Below are positions 1 through 5,364 of a DNA stretch of 7,453 bases, piece by piece. The notes beneath the pieces were generated by a model that did no database searches, had not been told where the DNA came from, and worked only from the letters and a program-made list of their open reading frames with translations. A program made the position numbers and the translations under genes. Position 1 is the first letter of the stretch. Every line of letters begins with the position of its first letter. The stretch comes from Pseudolabrys sp. (lineage in GTDB: Bacteria; Pseudomonadota; Alphaproteobacteria; Rhizobiales; Xanthobacteraceae), in the NCBI GenBank assembly GCA_026125925.1, contig JAHCKF010000169.1, positions 1 through 7,453 on the forward strand. The letters run 5' to 3'.

Positions 1-290
1 TCGTGCTTTTTCAGAATAGGCTGCGTCCCGGTCGGTTCACAGCCATTGCGCTTCGGCCTCGTCGTGGTGACAGTGGCGTGACGACTCGCATCGCGGAGGT
101 CTTCCAGCCTTAGCTTTAGACATCCAGGATCGGCCGCCCCAGCCGGGCCGAAATTCGGTTACCACACTTCAAATGCGTTGACTAGCAGCCCCAGCTTAGT
201 CGGTAGAGGGCTGAAAAGCCAAACGAATTCACCTCTCGTCAACGTCAGAACACAAGCCCGCCGTTACCCCGGCGGGATGGCCCGGTCGGC
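1..290. other. Non-coding region downstream of fabG
   Basis: No open frame here looks like a gene on either strand. In the usual alphaproteobacterial order fabD-fabG-acpP the next minus-strand gene would be acpP, so the left part of this stretch is probably its upstream region; this is inference, since acpP lies outside the window. On the minus strand there is a weak -10-like TATTCT (18 to 13) with GTGAAC (40 to 35) 16 bases upstream, too poor a match to call a promoter. A hairpin close to fabG is listed separately. Confidence 0.5.
257..276 (-). terminator. Hairpin after fabG, possible weak terminator
   Basis: CCCGCCG (257-263) and CGGCGGG (270-276) form a perfect 7-bp stem around a 6-nt loop, 14 bases past the fabG stop codon. 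Read on the minus strand the stem is followed by CTTGTGTTCTG, which is U-containing but not a proper U-run. It may be a weak intrinsic terminator, an attenuator between fabG and the next gene, or simply a 3'-end stabilising stem. Confidence 0.45.
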
Positions 291-1028
291 CTAGAACATG
301 GCCATGCCGCCATTCACGTGAATGGTCTGCCCCGTCACATAGGCCGCTTCGTCGGAGGCCAGATAGACTGCCGCAGCGGCCACGTCCAGCGGCGTTCCGA
401 GTTTCCCCGCAGGAACCTTGGACAGAATTGTCTCGCGCTGCTTGTCGTTGAGCTTGTCGGTCATGGCGCTGGTAATGATGCCCGGCGCGATGCAGTTCGC
501 CGTCACATTGCGCTTGGCGTATTCGGCGGCGACCGCCTTCATCATGCCGACCATGCCGGCCTTCGACGCGGTATAGTTGCCCTGCCCCGGATTGCCGGTA
601 AAGCCGACCACCGACGAGATGCCGATCACGCGGCCGAAGCGCCGGCGCATCATGCGAGACACCGCCGCGCGCGTCAGGCGGAAAGTCGCCGTGAGATTGA
701 CCGCGATCACCTTGTCCCAATCCTCGTCTTTGAGCTGAACGAACAGATTGTCTTTGGTGATGCCGGCATTGGCGACGAGAATGTCGAGCTTCTCCATCTT
801 CTCTTCCGCCGCCGGCACCAAAGCCTCGACCTGCTCCGCGTTGGACAGATCGCACGGCAGCACGTGAACGCGGCTGCCGAGTTCGCCGGCAAGCATGTCG
901 AGCACGTCCTGGCGCGTGCCGGAGAGCGCCACGGTAGCGCCCTGCGCATGCAGCGCGCGCGCAATGGCTTCGCCAATCGCGCCGGTCGCGCCGGTCACCA
1001 GCGCGTTCTTTCCGTTCAGATCAAACAT
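291..1028 (-). CDS. fabG: 3-oxoacyl-[acyl-carrier-protein] reductase FabG
   Basis: FabG carries out the NADPH-dependent reduction of 3-oxoacyl-ACP to 3-hydroxyacyl-ACP, the first reduction of each cytoplasmic fatty-acid elongation cycle. The 245-residue product has the full classical short-chain dehydrogenase layout: cofactor loop TGATGAIG at residues 12-19, NAG at 87-89, and the catalytic set N111, S139, Y152 and K156 (motif YTASK). The C-terminal part, with PGIITSAMT and VTGQTIHVNGGM, matches FabG closely, as does the length. The start at 1028 overlaps the fabD stop by one base (TGATG), and GGGAG lies 9 bases upstream inside the end of fabD, so the two genes are probably translationally coupled. 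SDR enzymes are easily confused with one another, but the fabD neighbour and the sequence match make FabG by far the best call. Confidence 0.97.
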   Translation of the reverse strand: MFDLNGKNALVTGATGAIGEAIARALHAQGATVALSGTRQDVLDMLAGELGSRVHVLPCDLSNAEQVEALVPAAEEKMEKLDILVANAGITKDNLFVQLKDEDWDKVIAVNLTATFRLTRAAVSRMMRRRFGRVIGISSVVGFTGNPGQGNYTASKAGMVGMMKAVAAEYAKRNVTANCIAPGIITSAMTDKLNDKQRETILSKVPAGKLGTPLDVAAAAVYLASDEAAYVTGQTIHVNGGMAMF

Positions 1029-1975
1029 CAGCCATTTCTCCCGGCTTTAAAGGCGGCGACATCGTCCGGCGTGCCGATCGACGTCGTGGTCGCACCGTCG
1101 GCGATACGCTTGTTGAGACCAGCCAGCACCTTGCCGGCGCCGATTTCATAGAACTGCGTCACGCCCTGCGCCGCCATAAAGGAAACACACTCGCGCCAGC
1201 GCACGGTGCCGGTGACCTGCGCCACCAGCGACTTCACGATTTCGCCCGGTTCGCTGAGCGGACTCGCGGTGACATTGGCGACCACCGGCACCACCGGCTT
1301 GTTGACCTGCACCTTCGACAGCGCTTCCGCCATCACGTCGGCGGCGGGCTGCATCAGTGCGCAATGGAACGGCGCGGACACCTGCAAAAGCATGGCGCGC
1401 TTGGCGCCCTTGCCCTTGGCGATCTCAATGGCGCGCTCAACCGCCGCCTTGTCGCCCGACACGACGACCTGTCCGCCGCCATTGTCATTCGCGGCCTGGC
1501 AGACCTGGCCCTGCGCTGCTTCGGCAGCAACGGCTGCTGCGGCATCAAAGTCCAAACCTATGAGCGCCGCCATGGCGCCGACGCCGGCGGGCACCGCCTT
1601 CTGCATCGCCTGGCCGCGGGTGCGCAGCAGCCGCGCCGCATCGGAAATCGAAAAGGTGCCGGCCGCGGCCAGCGCCGAATATTCGCCGAGCGAATGACCG
1701 GCGACGAATTTAGCATCGCGCGCCAGGTCGAGCCCGGCCTCGGATTGCAGGACACGGAACGCCGCCAGCGACACCGCCATCAGCGCCGGCTGCGCATTCT
1801 CGGTCAGCGTCAGCGTCTCGATCGGTCCTTCGAAGATGATGGCCGAGAGATTGGCCGACAAAGCGGTATCGACTTCATCGAACACCGCCTTGGCGACCGG
1901 GAAATTGTCGGCCAGCGCCTTGCCCATGCCGACCGTCTGGCTGCCCTGACCGGGAAATACGAATGCGACCGTCAT
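1028..1975 (-). CDS. fabD: Malonyl-CoA:ACP transacylase FabD
   Basis: FabD moves the malonyl group from malonyl-CoA to acyl carrier protein, supplying the extender unit for fatty-acid synthesis. The 315-residue product shows GQGSQ at 9-13 (oxyanion-hole glutamine Q10), the nucleophile elbow GHSLGE at 93-98 with the active serine S95, R120 that binds the malonyl carboxylate, catalytic H204 in APFH, and Q253. These correspond to E. coli Gln11, Ser92, Arg117, His201 and Gln250. The frame stays open to an ATG at 2164, but the family start is MTVAFVFPGQGSQ. That ATG at 1975 has an AGGG close upstream and a GAGG slightly further away, and the extra 63 residues resemble nothing in the family and cover likely control sequence. 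First gene of a fabD-fabG unit. Confidence 0.96.
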   Translation of the reverse strand: MTVAFVFPGQGSQTVGMGKALADNFPVAKAVFDEVDTALSANLSAIIFEGPIETLTLTENAQPALMAVSLAAFRVLQSEAGLDLARDAKFVAGHSLGEYSALAAAGTFSISDAARLLRTRGQAMQKAVPAGVGAMAALIGLDFDAAAAVAAEAAQGQVCQAANDNGGGQVVVSGDKAAVERAIEIAKGKGAKRAMLLQVSAPFHCALMQPAADVMAEALSKVQVNKPVVPVVANVTASPLSEPGEIVKSLVAQVTGTVRWRECVSFMAAQGVTQFYEIGAGKVLAGLNKRIADGATTTSIGTPDDVAAFKAGRNG

Positions 1976-2008
1976 GGCCCTGCTGCCGTCCTCGCGTTGT
2001 GTCGGAAA

Positions 2009-2052
2009 CCCCGGCTCGCCGCCGGAACTCTGTGCCGGTACCGAAGCCGGGG
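2009..2052 (-). promoter_or_regulatory. Hairpin in the fabD 5' leader
   Basis: CCCCGGCT (2009-2016) and AGCCGGGG (2045-2052) are perfect reverse complements. The 28 bases between them contain a further CCGG/CCGG pair (2022-2025 with 2035-2038). If fabD is transcribed from the TTGACA-type promoter just upstream, this hairpin would lie near the start of the mRNA, ending 33 bases before the fabD ATG. No U-run follows, so it is not an intrinsic terminator. A role in mRNA stability or translation control is only a guess. Confidence 0.35.
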
Positions 2053-2054
2053 CC

Positions 2055-2083
2055 GAAAAACACGTCCCGTCGGGGGATGTCAA
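2055..2083 (-). promoter_or_regulatory. Candidate fabD-fabG promoter
   Basis: On the minus strand there is a perfect -35 hexamer TTGACA (2083-2078), followed after 17 bases by TTTTTC (2060-2055) where a -10 box would sit. The -35 is ideal for the housekeeping sigma factor, and alphaproteobacterial promoters often tolerate poor -10 boxes, but this one shares only two bases with TATAAT. Its position, about 80 bases ahead of the fabD start in the divergent intergenic region, is suitable. Confidence 0.4.
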
Positions 2084-2126
2084 CCAGCCTTGTTCCCGCC
2101 GGCCGGGGCAGTAACCAACCAAAAAG

Positions 2127-2142
2127 ACTCTATAGCTAGAGT
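2127..2142. promoter_or_regulatory. AT-rich inverted repeat in the divergent region
   Basis: ACTCTA (2127-2132) and TAGAGT (2137-2142) are perfect reverse complements around TAGC, inside an A/T-rich patch (2117-2147) that stands out from its GC-rich surroundings. It lies between fabD (minus) and the small plus-strand gene at 2197. It includes TATAGA on the minus strand (2134-2129), which could be a -10 box with CTGAGG 17 bases upstream as a weak -35. It could be an operator, a promoter core or both; no known regulator site is recognised. Confidence 0.35.
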
Positions 2143-2196
2143 TTTCGGCTACCTCAGCCGCCACCGACCGTCGGGCCAGGCGCAGCGGAGCCTTCC

Positions 2197-2421
2197 ATGG
2201 TCGACCTGGTCACCGAAGACGACATCGAGCGGGCGCGGAAAGACCCGGATTTTCGTCAGGAATTGCTGGCGAAGAACCTGGAGCAGTTGCTTGCCGCCCT
2301 CAACCTGATGCGCAAGAACAACGGCGACCGCGATCCGGAGGGCGCCCGGCAGATCCGCGAAGGCGTTGATCTGGCCGTCAAGCTCGCCGGCCGTCTGCAA
2401 AGGGGACCGACTGTCGCTTGA
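2197..2421 (+). CDS. Hypothetical 74-aa soluble protein
   Basis: This small protein belongs to no family I can name. It is very rich in charged residues, predicted mostly helical and cytoplasmic, with a leucine-rich amphipathic stretch LLAKNLEQLLAALNLMRK (residues 23-40) and a second helix-like stretch from about residue 47 to 68. There is no signal peptide, transmembrane segment or cysteine. It is probably a real gene: GGAG lies 6 bases before the ATG, and the codons strongly prefer G or C in the third position, as in neighbouring genes. It is divergent from fabD and 257 bases upstream of rpsF. A TTGACA overlaps its stop codon but lacks a good -10. Whether it is cotranscribed with rpsF cannot be decided here. 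The helical leucine pattern would suit a small oligomer or partner-binding protein, which is speculation. Confidence 0.7.
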   Translation: MVDLVTEDDIERARKDPDFRQELLAKNLEQLLAALNLMRKNNGDRDPEGARQIREGVDLAVKLAGRLQRGPTVA

Positions 2422-2451
2422 CAGCCTGGACGTCGTCCCCTGCGTAAAACC

Positions 2452-2479
2452 TTGCCTTTTGCGCGAAACCCCCTATAAA
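2452..2479 (+). promoter_or_regulatory. Probable promoter of the rpsF operon
   Basis: TTGCCT (2452-2457) is followed after 16 bases by TATAAA (2474-2479), in the context CTTGCC...CTATAAACCC. This looks like a strong alphaproteobacterial housekeeping promoter (CTTG-type -35). Transcription would begin near 2486, leaving an untranslated leader of about 190 nt before rpsF, as is common for autoregulated ribosomal-protein operons. Confidence 0.65.
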
Positions 2480-2485
2480 CCCGCG

Positions 2486-2678
2486 ATCTTCCGTCGCTCC
2501 TGGTTGGGGACTGAACGGACGGCCGTTTTTCTACTGATACTTCAGTGGCTTGCGGTAGGGCTTCACGGCCCGGCGTCCCGTGTTTCCGCCTTCTGAGCAA
2601 TTTCGAGCCTTTCCCGAAGGGCTCGAAGGGCTAGGCGCCAGGGCAACGGATATGGGCAAACCAAGGGAAAGGCATTTC
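2486..2678 (+). promoter_or_regulatory. Structured rpsF 5' leader, candidate r-protein autoregulatory RNA
   Basis: Four local hairpins can be drawn. (1) AACGG/CCGTT (2514-2518 with 2523-2527), running into T5 at 2526-2530, a weak terminator or attenuator shape. (2) CTACTGA/TCAGTGG (2531-2537 with 2542-2548, one U-G pair). (3) GGGC/GCCC (2558-2561 with 2568-2571). (4) The best one, TTCGAGCC/GGCTCGAA (2602-2609 with 2620-2627), 8 perfect pairs extended inward by UUU/AAG to leave a CCCG loop. Many bacteria autoregulate rpsF through a leader RNA that binds the S6:S18 complex and carries a conserved unpaired CCG. The CCG in hairpin 4 is suggestive, but the full published motif has not been matched. 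Confidence 0.45.
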
Positions 2679-3137
2679 ATGCCATTGTACGAACACGTCT
2701 ATCTGGCGCGACAGGATCTGTCGCCGCAGCAGGTGGAAGAACTGACCGCGAAGCTGACCGGCGTCATCACCGAAGGCGGTGGCAAGGTCACCAAGAGCGA
2801 GTACTGGGGGCTGAAGTCGCTCTCGTACCGCATGAACAAGAATCGCAAGGCGCACATGACGTTACTCAACGTCGACGCGCCGTCGGCGGCGCTGACCGAG
2901 GTCGAGCGTCAGGAGCGCATCAACGAAGACGTCATGCGCTATCTTACCATCCGCGTCGACGAACTTGAGGAAGGTCCGTCCGCGATGATGCGCAAGTCGG
3001 ATCGTGACGACCGTGGCGATCGCGGCGACCGTGGCTTCGGTGGCGACCGTGGCTTCGGCGGCGGCCGGGGCGGCGACCGTGACCGTGGCGAGCGCCGTCC
3101 GCGCCGCGACGAAGAATCGACCGGCGGGGAGGAGTAA
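2679..3137 (+). CDS. rpsF: 30S ribosomal protein S6 with an Arg/Gly/Asp-rich tail
   Basis: S6 binds the 30S platform together with S18. Residues 1 to about 100 are a complete S6 domain: start [15 protein letters not shown], the core [20 protein letters not shown] (37-56), the strand [10 protein letters not shown], then [20 protein letters not shown]. From about residue 106 to 152 there is a tail of DRGDRG, GFGGDRG and RPRRDEE type, poor in hydrophobic residues and surely disordered, ending in two glutamates. Tails differ greatly among S6 proteins; in E. coli the C-terminus is polyglutamylated by RimK, but no rimK is visible here. The frame is open from an ATG at 2580, but the ATG at 2679 starts at the conserved N-terminus and has GGGAAAGG 6 bases upstream. 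It is followed 3 bases later by rpsR, its binding partner. Confidence 0.97.
   Translation: MPLYEHVYLARQDLSPQQVEELTAKLTGVITEGGGKVTKSEYWGLKSLSYRMNKNRKAHMTLLNVDAPSAALTEVERQERINEDVMRYLTIRVDELEEGPSAMMRKSDRDDRGDRGDRGFGGDRGFGGGRGGDRDRGERRPRRDEESTGGEE
3024..3059 (+). repeat. 18-bp tandem repeat in the S6 tail
   Basis: GGCGACCGTGGCTTCGG occurs at 3024-3040 and again at 3042-3058, giving two near-perfect 18-bp units in frame that encode GDRGFG repeats. A partial third copy (GGCGACCGTG) begins at 3072. Such a repeat can expand or contract in whole codons, so tail length is likely to vary between strains. Confidence 0.8.
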
Positions 3138-3140
3138 GCA

Positions 3141-3395
3141 ATGGCGTTCGGTTCATCCCAGGGTGGCGGTCAGCGCCGTCCGTTCTTCCGCCGTCGCAAG
3201 ACCTGCCCGTTCTCGGGCGCCAATGCGCCGAAGATCGACTACAAGGACGTGAAGCTGCTGCAGCGTTACGTCTCCGAGCGCGGCAAGATCGTGCCGTCGC
3301 GCATCACCGCGGTCTCGGCCAAGAAGCAGCGTGAGCTCGCCCAGGCGATCAAGCGCTCGCGCTTCCTCGGTCTGCTGCCGTACGTCATCCGCTAA
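3141..3395 (+). CDS. rpsR: 30S ribosomal protein S18
   Basis: S18 sits on the 30S platform next to S6. The 84-residue product is full length. After a basic N-terminal part ([20 protein letters not shown], residues 11-30) it carries the family core [20 protein letters not shown] (31-50), [20 protein letters not shown] (51-70) and the end [14 protein letters not shown]. The start is clear: GGAGGAG at 3128-3134, overlapping the very end of rpsF, lies 6 bases before the ATG, and only 3 bases separate the two genes, so translation is probably coupled and the two proteins are made in equal amounts. A large palindromic element begins 4 bases after the stop and separates this gene from the rest of the operon. 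Confidence 0.98.
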   Translation: MAFGSSQGGGQRRPFFRRRKTCPFSGANAPKIDYKDVKLLQRYVSERGKIVPSRITAVSAKKQRELAQAIKRSRFLGLLPYVIR

Positions 3396-3399
3396 TTCT

Positions 3400-3541
3400 G
3401 TCATTCCGGGGCACGCGCCCTTGCGCGTGAACCCGGAATCCAGACGCGGGTATTGATTTGAATGGCTGGATTCCGGGTTCGCGGGCCGAAAGCGCGTTAA
3501 CGCGCGTCTTCAACGCGCTATGGTCCGCGCCCCGGAATGAC
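3400..3541. repeat. 142-bp palindromic interspersed repeat, cloverleaf-capable
   Basis: The ends are a perfect 13-bp inverted repeat: GTCATTCCGGGGC (3400-3412) and GCCCCGGAATGAC (3529-3541). Inside are three further arms: CACGCGC/GCGCGTG (3412-3418 with 3423-3429, loop CCTT); GAACCCGGAATCCAG/CTGGATTCCGGGTTC (3429-3443 with 3466-3480, 15 perfect pairs); and AGCGCGTT/AACGCGCT (3491-3498 with 3512-3519), which contains the 14-bp palindrome GCGCGTTAACGCGC (3492-3505). The whole can fold as an outer stem with three arms. It resembles the short non-coding repeats scattered in Bradyrhizobium-type genomes; this is from memory, not a search. It encodes nothing and has no U-run, so it is not an ordinary terminator. 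CTAA occurs just outside one end and at the other (3392-3395, 3541-3544), possibly by chance. Confidence 0.85.
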
Positions 3542-3621
3542 TAAAGAAAACGAGGCGTTCGGATTCGGTCCGGGCGCCGATGGTTGGGACGGACGTTTCT
3601 GAAGAAATGATCCGCCTCTAA

Positions 3622-3635
3622 CCGCCTCGAGGCGG
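3622..3635 (+). promoter_or_regulatory. Palindrome covering the ribosome-binding region of the DUF2232 gene
   Basis: CCGCCTCGAGGCGG is a perfect 14-base palindrome ending 11 bases before the ATG at 3647. The purine-rich GAGGCGGGA (3629-3637), the only plausible ribosome-binding sequence, lies largely in its right half. CCGCCTC also occurs at 3612-3618 and could pair with the same right half. Either pairing could partly hide the ribosome-binding site. Confidence 0.35.
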
Positions 3636-3646
3636 GACAGCTCGCG

Positions 3647-4612
3647 ATGCTGCAATTTGGCTTCATCGGATTGGGTTCGGGCGCGGCGGCAGCTTTGCTG
3701 TTCGCCTCGGTGACGTCGGGCACGGCGTTGTCGATCCCGCTCGCCTATCTCGCCCCCCTCCCCATCATGATCGCGGCACTCGGCTGGAGCCATTGGGTGG
3801 CGCTGGCCGGCGCGCTCATCGGCGCCTTCGCGATCTGGCTGTTTTTCGGCACTCTGTTCAGCGTCGGCTTTCTCGCCGGCATCGGCCTGCCCGGCTGGTG
3901 GCTTGGCTATCTCACCATGCTGGCGCGTCCGTCCGGCAATGGCGAGGCGGCATCGCTCGAATGGTATCCGCCTGGCCGGCTGGTGATCTGGGCAGCGGCG
4001 CTCGCCACGGCGCTCGTTCTTCTCACGATCATGATGGTCGGCTTCGGCGCCGACGAATTCCGCGAGGCGCTGCGCGCCGCCTTACGCGAGGTGTTCCGTG
4101 CCGCCGCCACCGAAGCCGGTCCTTCCGGCCCGGCGACCTTACGCAGCCCCGACCGGCTGATCGACCTCCTCGTCGTCGCCCTGCCGCCGGCAACGGCGGT
4201 GATGGGACTGATCACCGACATCCTCAATCTGTGGCTCGCCGGGCGCATCGTCCGCTTCTCCGGACGGCTGACGCGGTCGTGGCCTTTGCTGTCTGAGATG
4301 ACGTTCCCGCCGCTGACCACGGCGGCGCTGGGCGCGGCCATCGCGCTGTCTTTCGTCGACGGGATTCTCGGAATCGTCGCCACCGTCATCGCTTCGGCAC
4401 TGCTGATGGCTTACGGCGTGCTCGGCTTTGCCGTCATGCATTCGATTACCCGCGGCATGACCAGCCGCGGCTTCATCCTCGCCGGCGTTTACGCCTCGGT
4501 GATGATCTTCGGTTGGCCGGTGCTGGCGCTGTGCCTCCTCGGCCTGTCCGAGACTTTCTTTCACTTTCGCGCGCGCGCCGCGGTCAAACGCGGCCCGCCC
4601 GCTTCCACCTGA
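3647..4612 (+). CDS. DUF2232 (YybS-like) multi-pass inner-membrane protein
   Basis: A 321-residue hydrophobic protein with roughly eight membrane segments (about residues 4-22, 27-46, 50-68, 70-91, 111-133, 172-198, 224-264 as a pair, and 276-300). A loop at about 134-170 is charged and probably amphipathic (DEFREALRAALREVFR). There is no signal peptide beyond the first helix and no catalytic motif that I recognise. In alphaproteobacteria a DUF2232 protein is usually found between rpsR and rplI, which is exactly this position, and this supports the call more than any motif does. Its function is not known; membrane-protein assembly or transport have been guessed for YybS-like proteins generally. 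The start is acceptable rather than certain: GGGA lies 9 bases upstream, within a palindrome. It is separated from rpsR by a repeat element and from rplI by 37 bases. Confidence 0.85.
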   Translation: MLQFGFIGLGSGAAAALLFASVTSGTALSIPLAYLAPLPIMIAALGWSHWVALAGALIGAFAIWLFFGTLFSVGFLAGIGLPGWWLGYLTMLARPSGNGEAASLEWYPPGRLVIWAAALATALVLLTIMMVGFGADEFREALRAALREVFRAAATEAGPSGPATLRSPDRLIDLLVVALPPATAVMGLITDILNLWLAGRIVRFSGRLTRSWPLLSEMTFPPLTTAALGAAIALSFVDGILGIVATVIASALLMAYGVLGFAVMHSITRGMTSRGFILAGVYASVMIFGWPVLALCLLGLSETFFHFRARAAVKRGPPAST

Positions 4613-4649
4613 ACTGCAATATTGAAACGATCAAACAGGAGTGATGATC

Positions 4650-5267
4650 ATGGAAGTTATTCTGCTCGAGCGCGTCGCCAAGCTCGGTAACATGGGCGAC
4701 GTCGTCCGCGTCAAGGACGGCTTTGCCCGCAACTTTCTCTTGCCGCGCAACAAGGCGCTGCGCGCCAACGCCGACAACAAGGCTCGCTTCGAAGGCATGA
4801 AGGCCGAGCTCGAGAAGCAGAGCCTCGAGCGCAAGGGCGAAGCCGGCAAGGTCGCGGCCCAGGTCGACGGCAAGTCCTACACCATCATCCGCCAGTCGTC
4901 CGAGACCGGCCAACTCTACGGCTCGGTGTCGTCGCGCGACATCGCTACGCTGATCTCGAGCGACGGCGTCACCGTCTCGCGCGCCCAGGTCGAACTCAAT
5001 GCGCCGATCAAGGCGCTCGGCCAGTACAAGGTGCCGCTCGGCCTGCATCCGGACATCGACGTCTCGGTCACCGTCATCGTTGCCCGCAGTGAGGCGGAAG
5101 CCGAACGCATCGCCCGTGGCGAGGACGTGACCGTGCGCGCCTCGGTGGCCGAGGATGCCGAAGCGGAAGCCGAAGCCGCGCGTCAGCGCGCCGAGGCCTT
5201 GTTTGATGCCGAGTCCGAGGAAGCGCAGGCCGAAGAAGCCGAAGCGAAGAAGAGCGACGAAGCCTGA
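4650..5267 (+). CDS. rplI: 50S ribosomal protein L9 with an acidic C-terminal extension
   Basis: L9 is an elongated 23S rRNA-binding protein of the L1-stalk base that helps keep the reading frame. Residues 1-52 form the N-terminal domain with the family signature G13-x2-G16-x4-V21-x2-G24-F25-x2-N28-F29-L30. The long linker helix (about 41-74) and the C-terminal domain to about residue 148 follow. The product is 205 residues against about 149 in E. coli. The excess is a Glu/Ala-rich, Lys-poor tail (148-205), common in alphaproteobacteria but of unknown purpose. In-frame GTG and ATG codons at 4641 and 4644 are possible starts, but AGGAG at 4637-4641 is 8 bases from the ATG at 4650, which also gives the conserved start MEVILLERV. 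Last gene before a strong terminator. Confidence 0.97.
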   Translation: MEVILLERVAKLGNMGDVVRVKDGFARNFLLPRNKALRANADNKARFEGMKAELEKQSLERKGEAGKVAAQVDGKSYTIIRQSSETGQLYGSVSSRDIATLISSDGVTVSRAQVELNAPIKALGQYKVPLGLHPDIDVSVTVIVARSEAEAERIARGEDVTVRASVAEDAEAEAEAARQRAEALFDAESEEAQAEEAEAKKSDEA

Positions 5268-5293
5268 TCTCAGGCCCACCATTCCAAAGCAAG

Positions 5294-5327
5294 AAAACCC
5301 CGCCCGGTCGCACCGGGCGGGGTTTTT
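5294..5327. terminator. Strong bidirectional intrinsic terminator
   Basis: CCCCGCCCGGT (5298-5308) and ACCGGGCGGGG (5312-5322) form a perfect 11-bp GC-rich stem with loop CGC. AAAA precedes it and TTTTT follows (5323-5327), so both strands show stem plus U-run. It lies 26 bases after the rplI stop and 37 bases beyond the stop of the minus-strand gene at 5365, so it probably ends transcription of both converging genes. Confidence 0.95.
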
Positions 5328-5364
5328 CATTGCTGCCGAAGGCGTCGGCCGGGCCGCTGTCAGA

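Noticed and set aside
189..215. tRNA-like stretch AGCTTAGTCGGTAGAG followed by GGCTGAAAAGCC
   Set aside because: It matches a tRNA D-arm, but the D stem is imperfect, no correct anticodon stem or 7-nt loop follows, there is no T-arm, and the acceptor halves do not pair. At most an old tRNA fragment; more likely chance.
318..1151. Long plus-strand open frame of 277 codons opposite fabG
   Set aside because: It is a shadow of fabG and the end of fabD caused by high GC content. It has an odd Arg/His-rich composition and no family resemblance, while the minus-strand frames carry clear catalytic motifs.
1976..2164. In-frame N-terminal extension of fabD to an ATG at 2164
   Set aside because: The family start MTVAFVFPGQGSQ lies at 1975. 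The extra 63 residues resemble nothing in FabD proteins and cover the candidate promoter and leader hairpin.
2418..2446. TTGACA overlapping the stop codon of the 74-aa gene as the rpsF promoter
   Set aside because: The -35 is perfect, but the sequence 17 bases on (TGCGTA) is a poor -10 box. The TTGCCT/TATAAA pair just downstream is a better candidate.
2580..2678. In-frame N-terminal extension of rpsF to an ATG at 2580
   Set aside because: S6 proteins start at MPLYEHV, and a good ribosome-binding site precedes the ATG at 2679. The extension overlaps the hairpin leader.
3400..3541. CRISPR repeat or intrinsic terminator
   Set aside because: The element occurs once in the window with no spacers, and no U-run follows its outer stem. 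An interspersed palindromic repeat explains it better.
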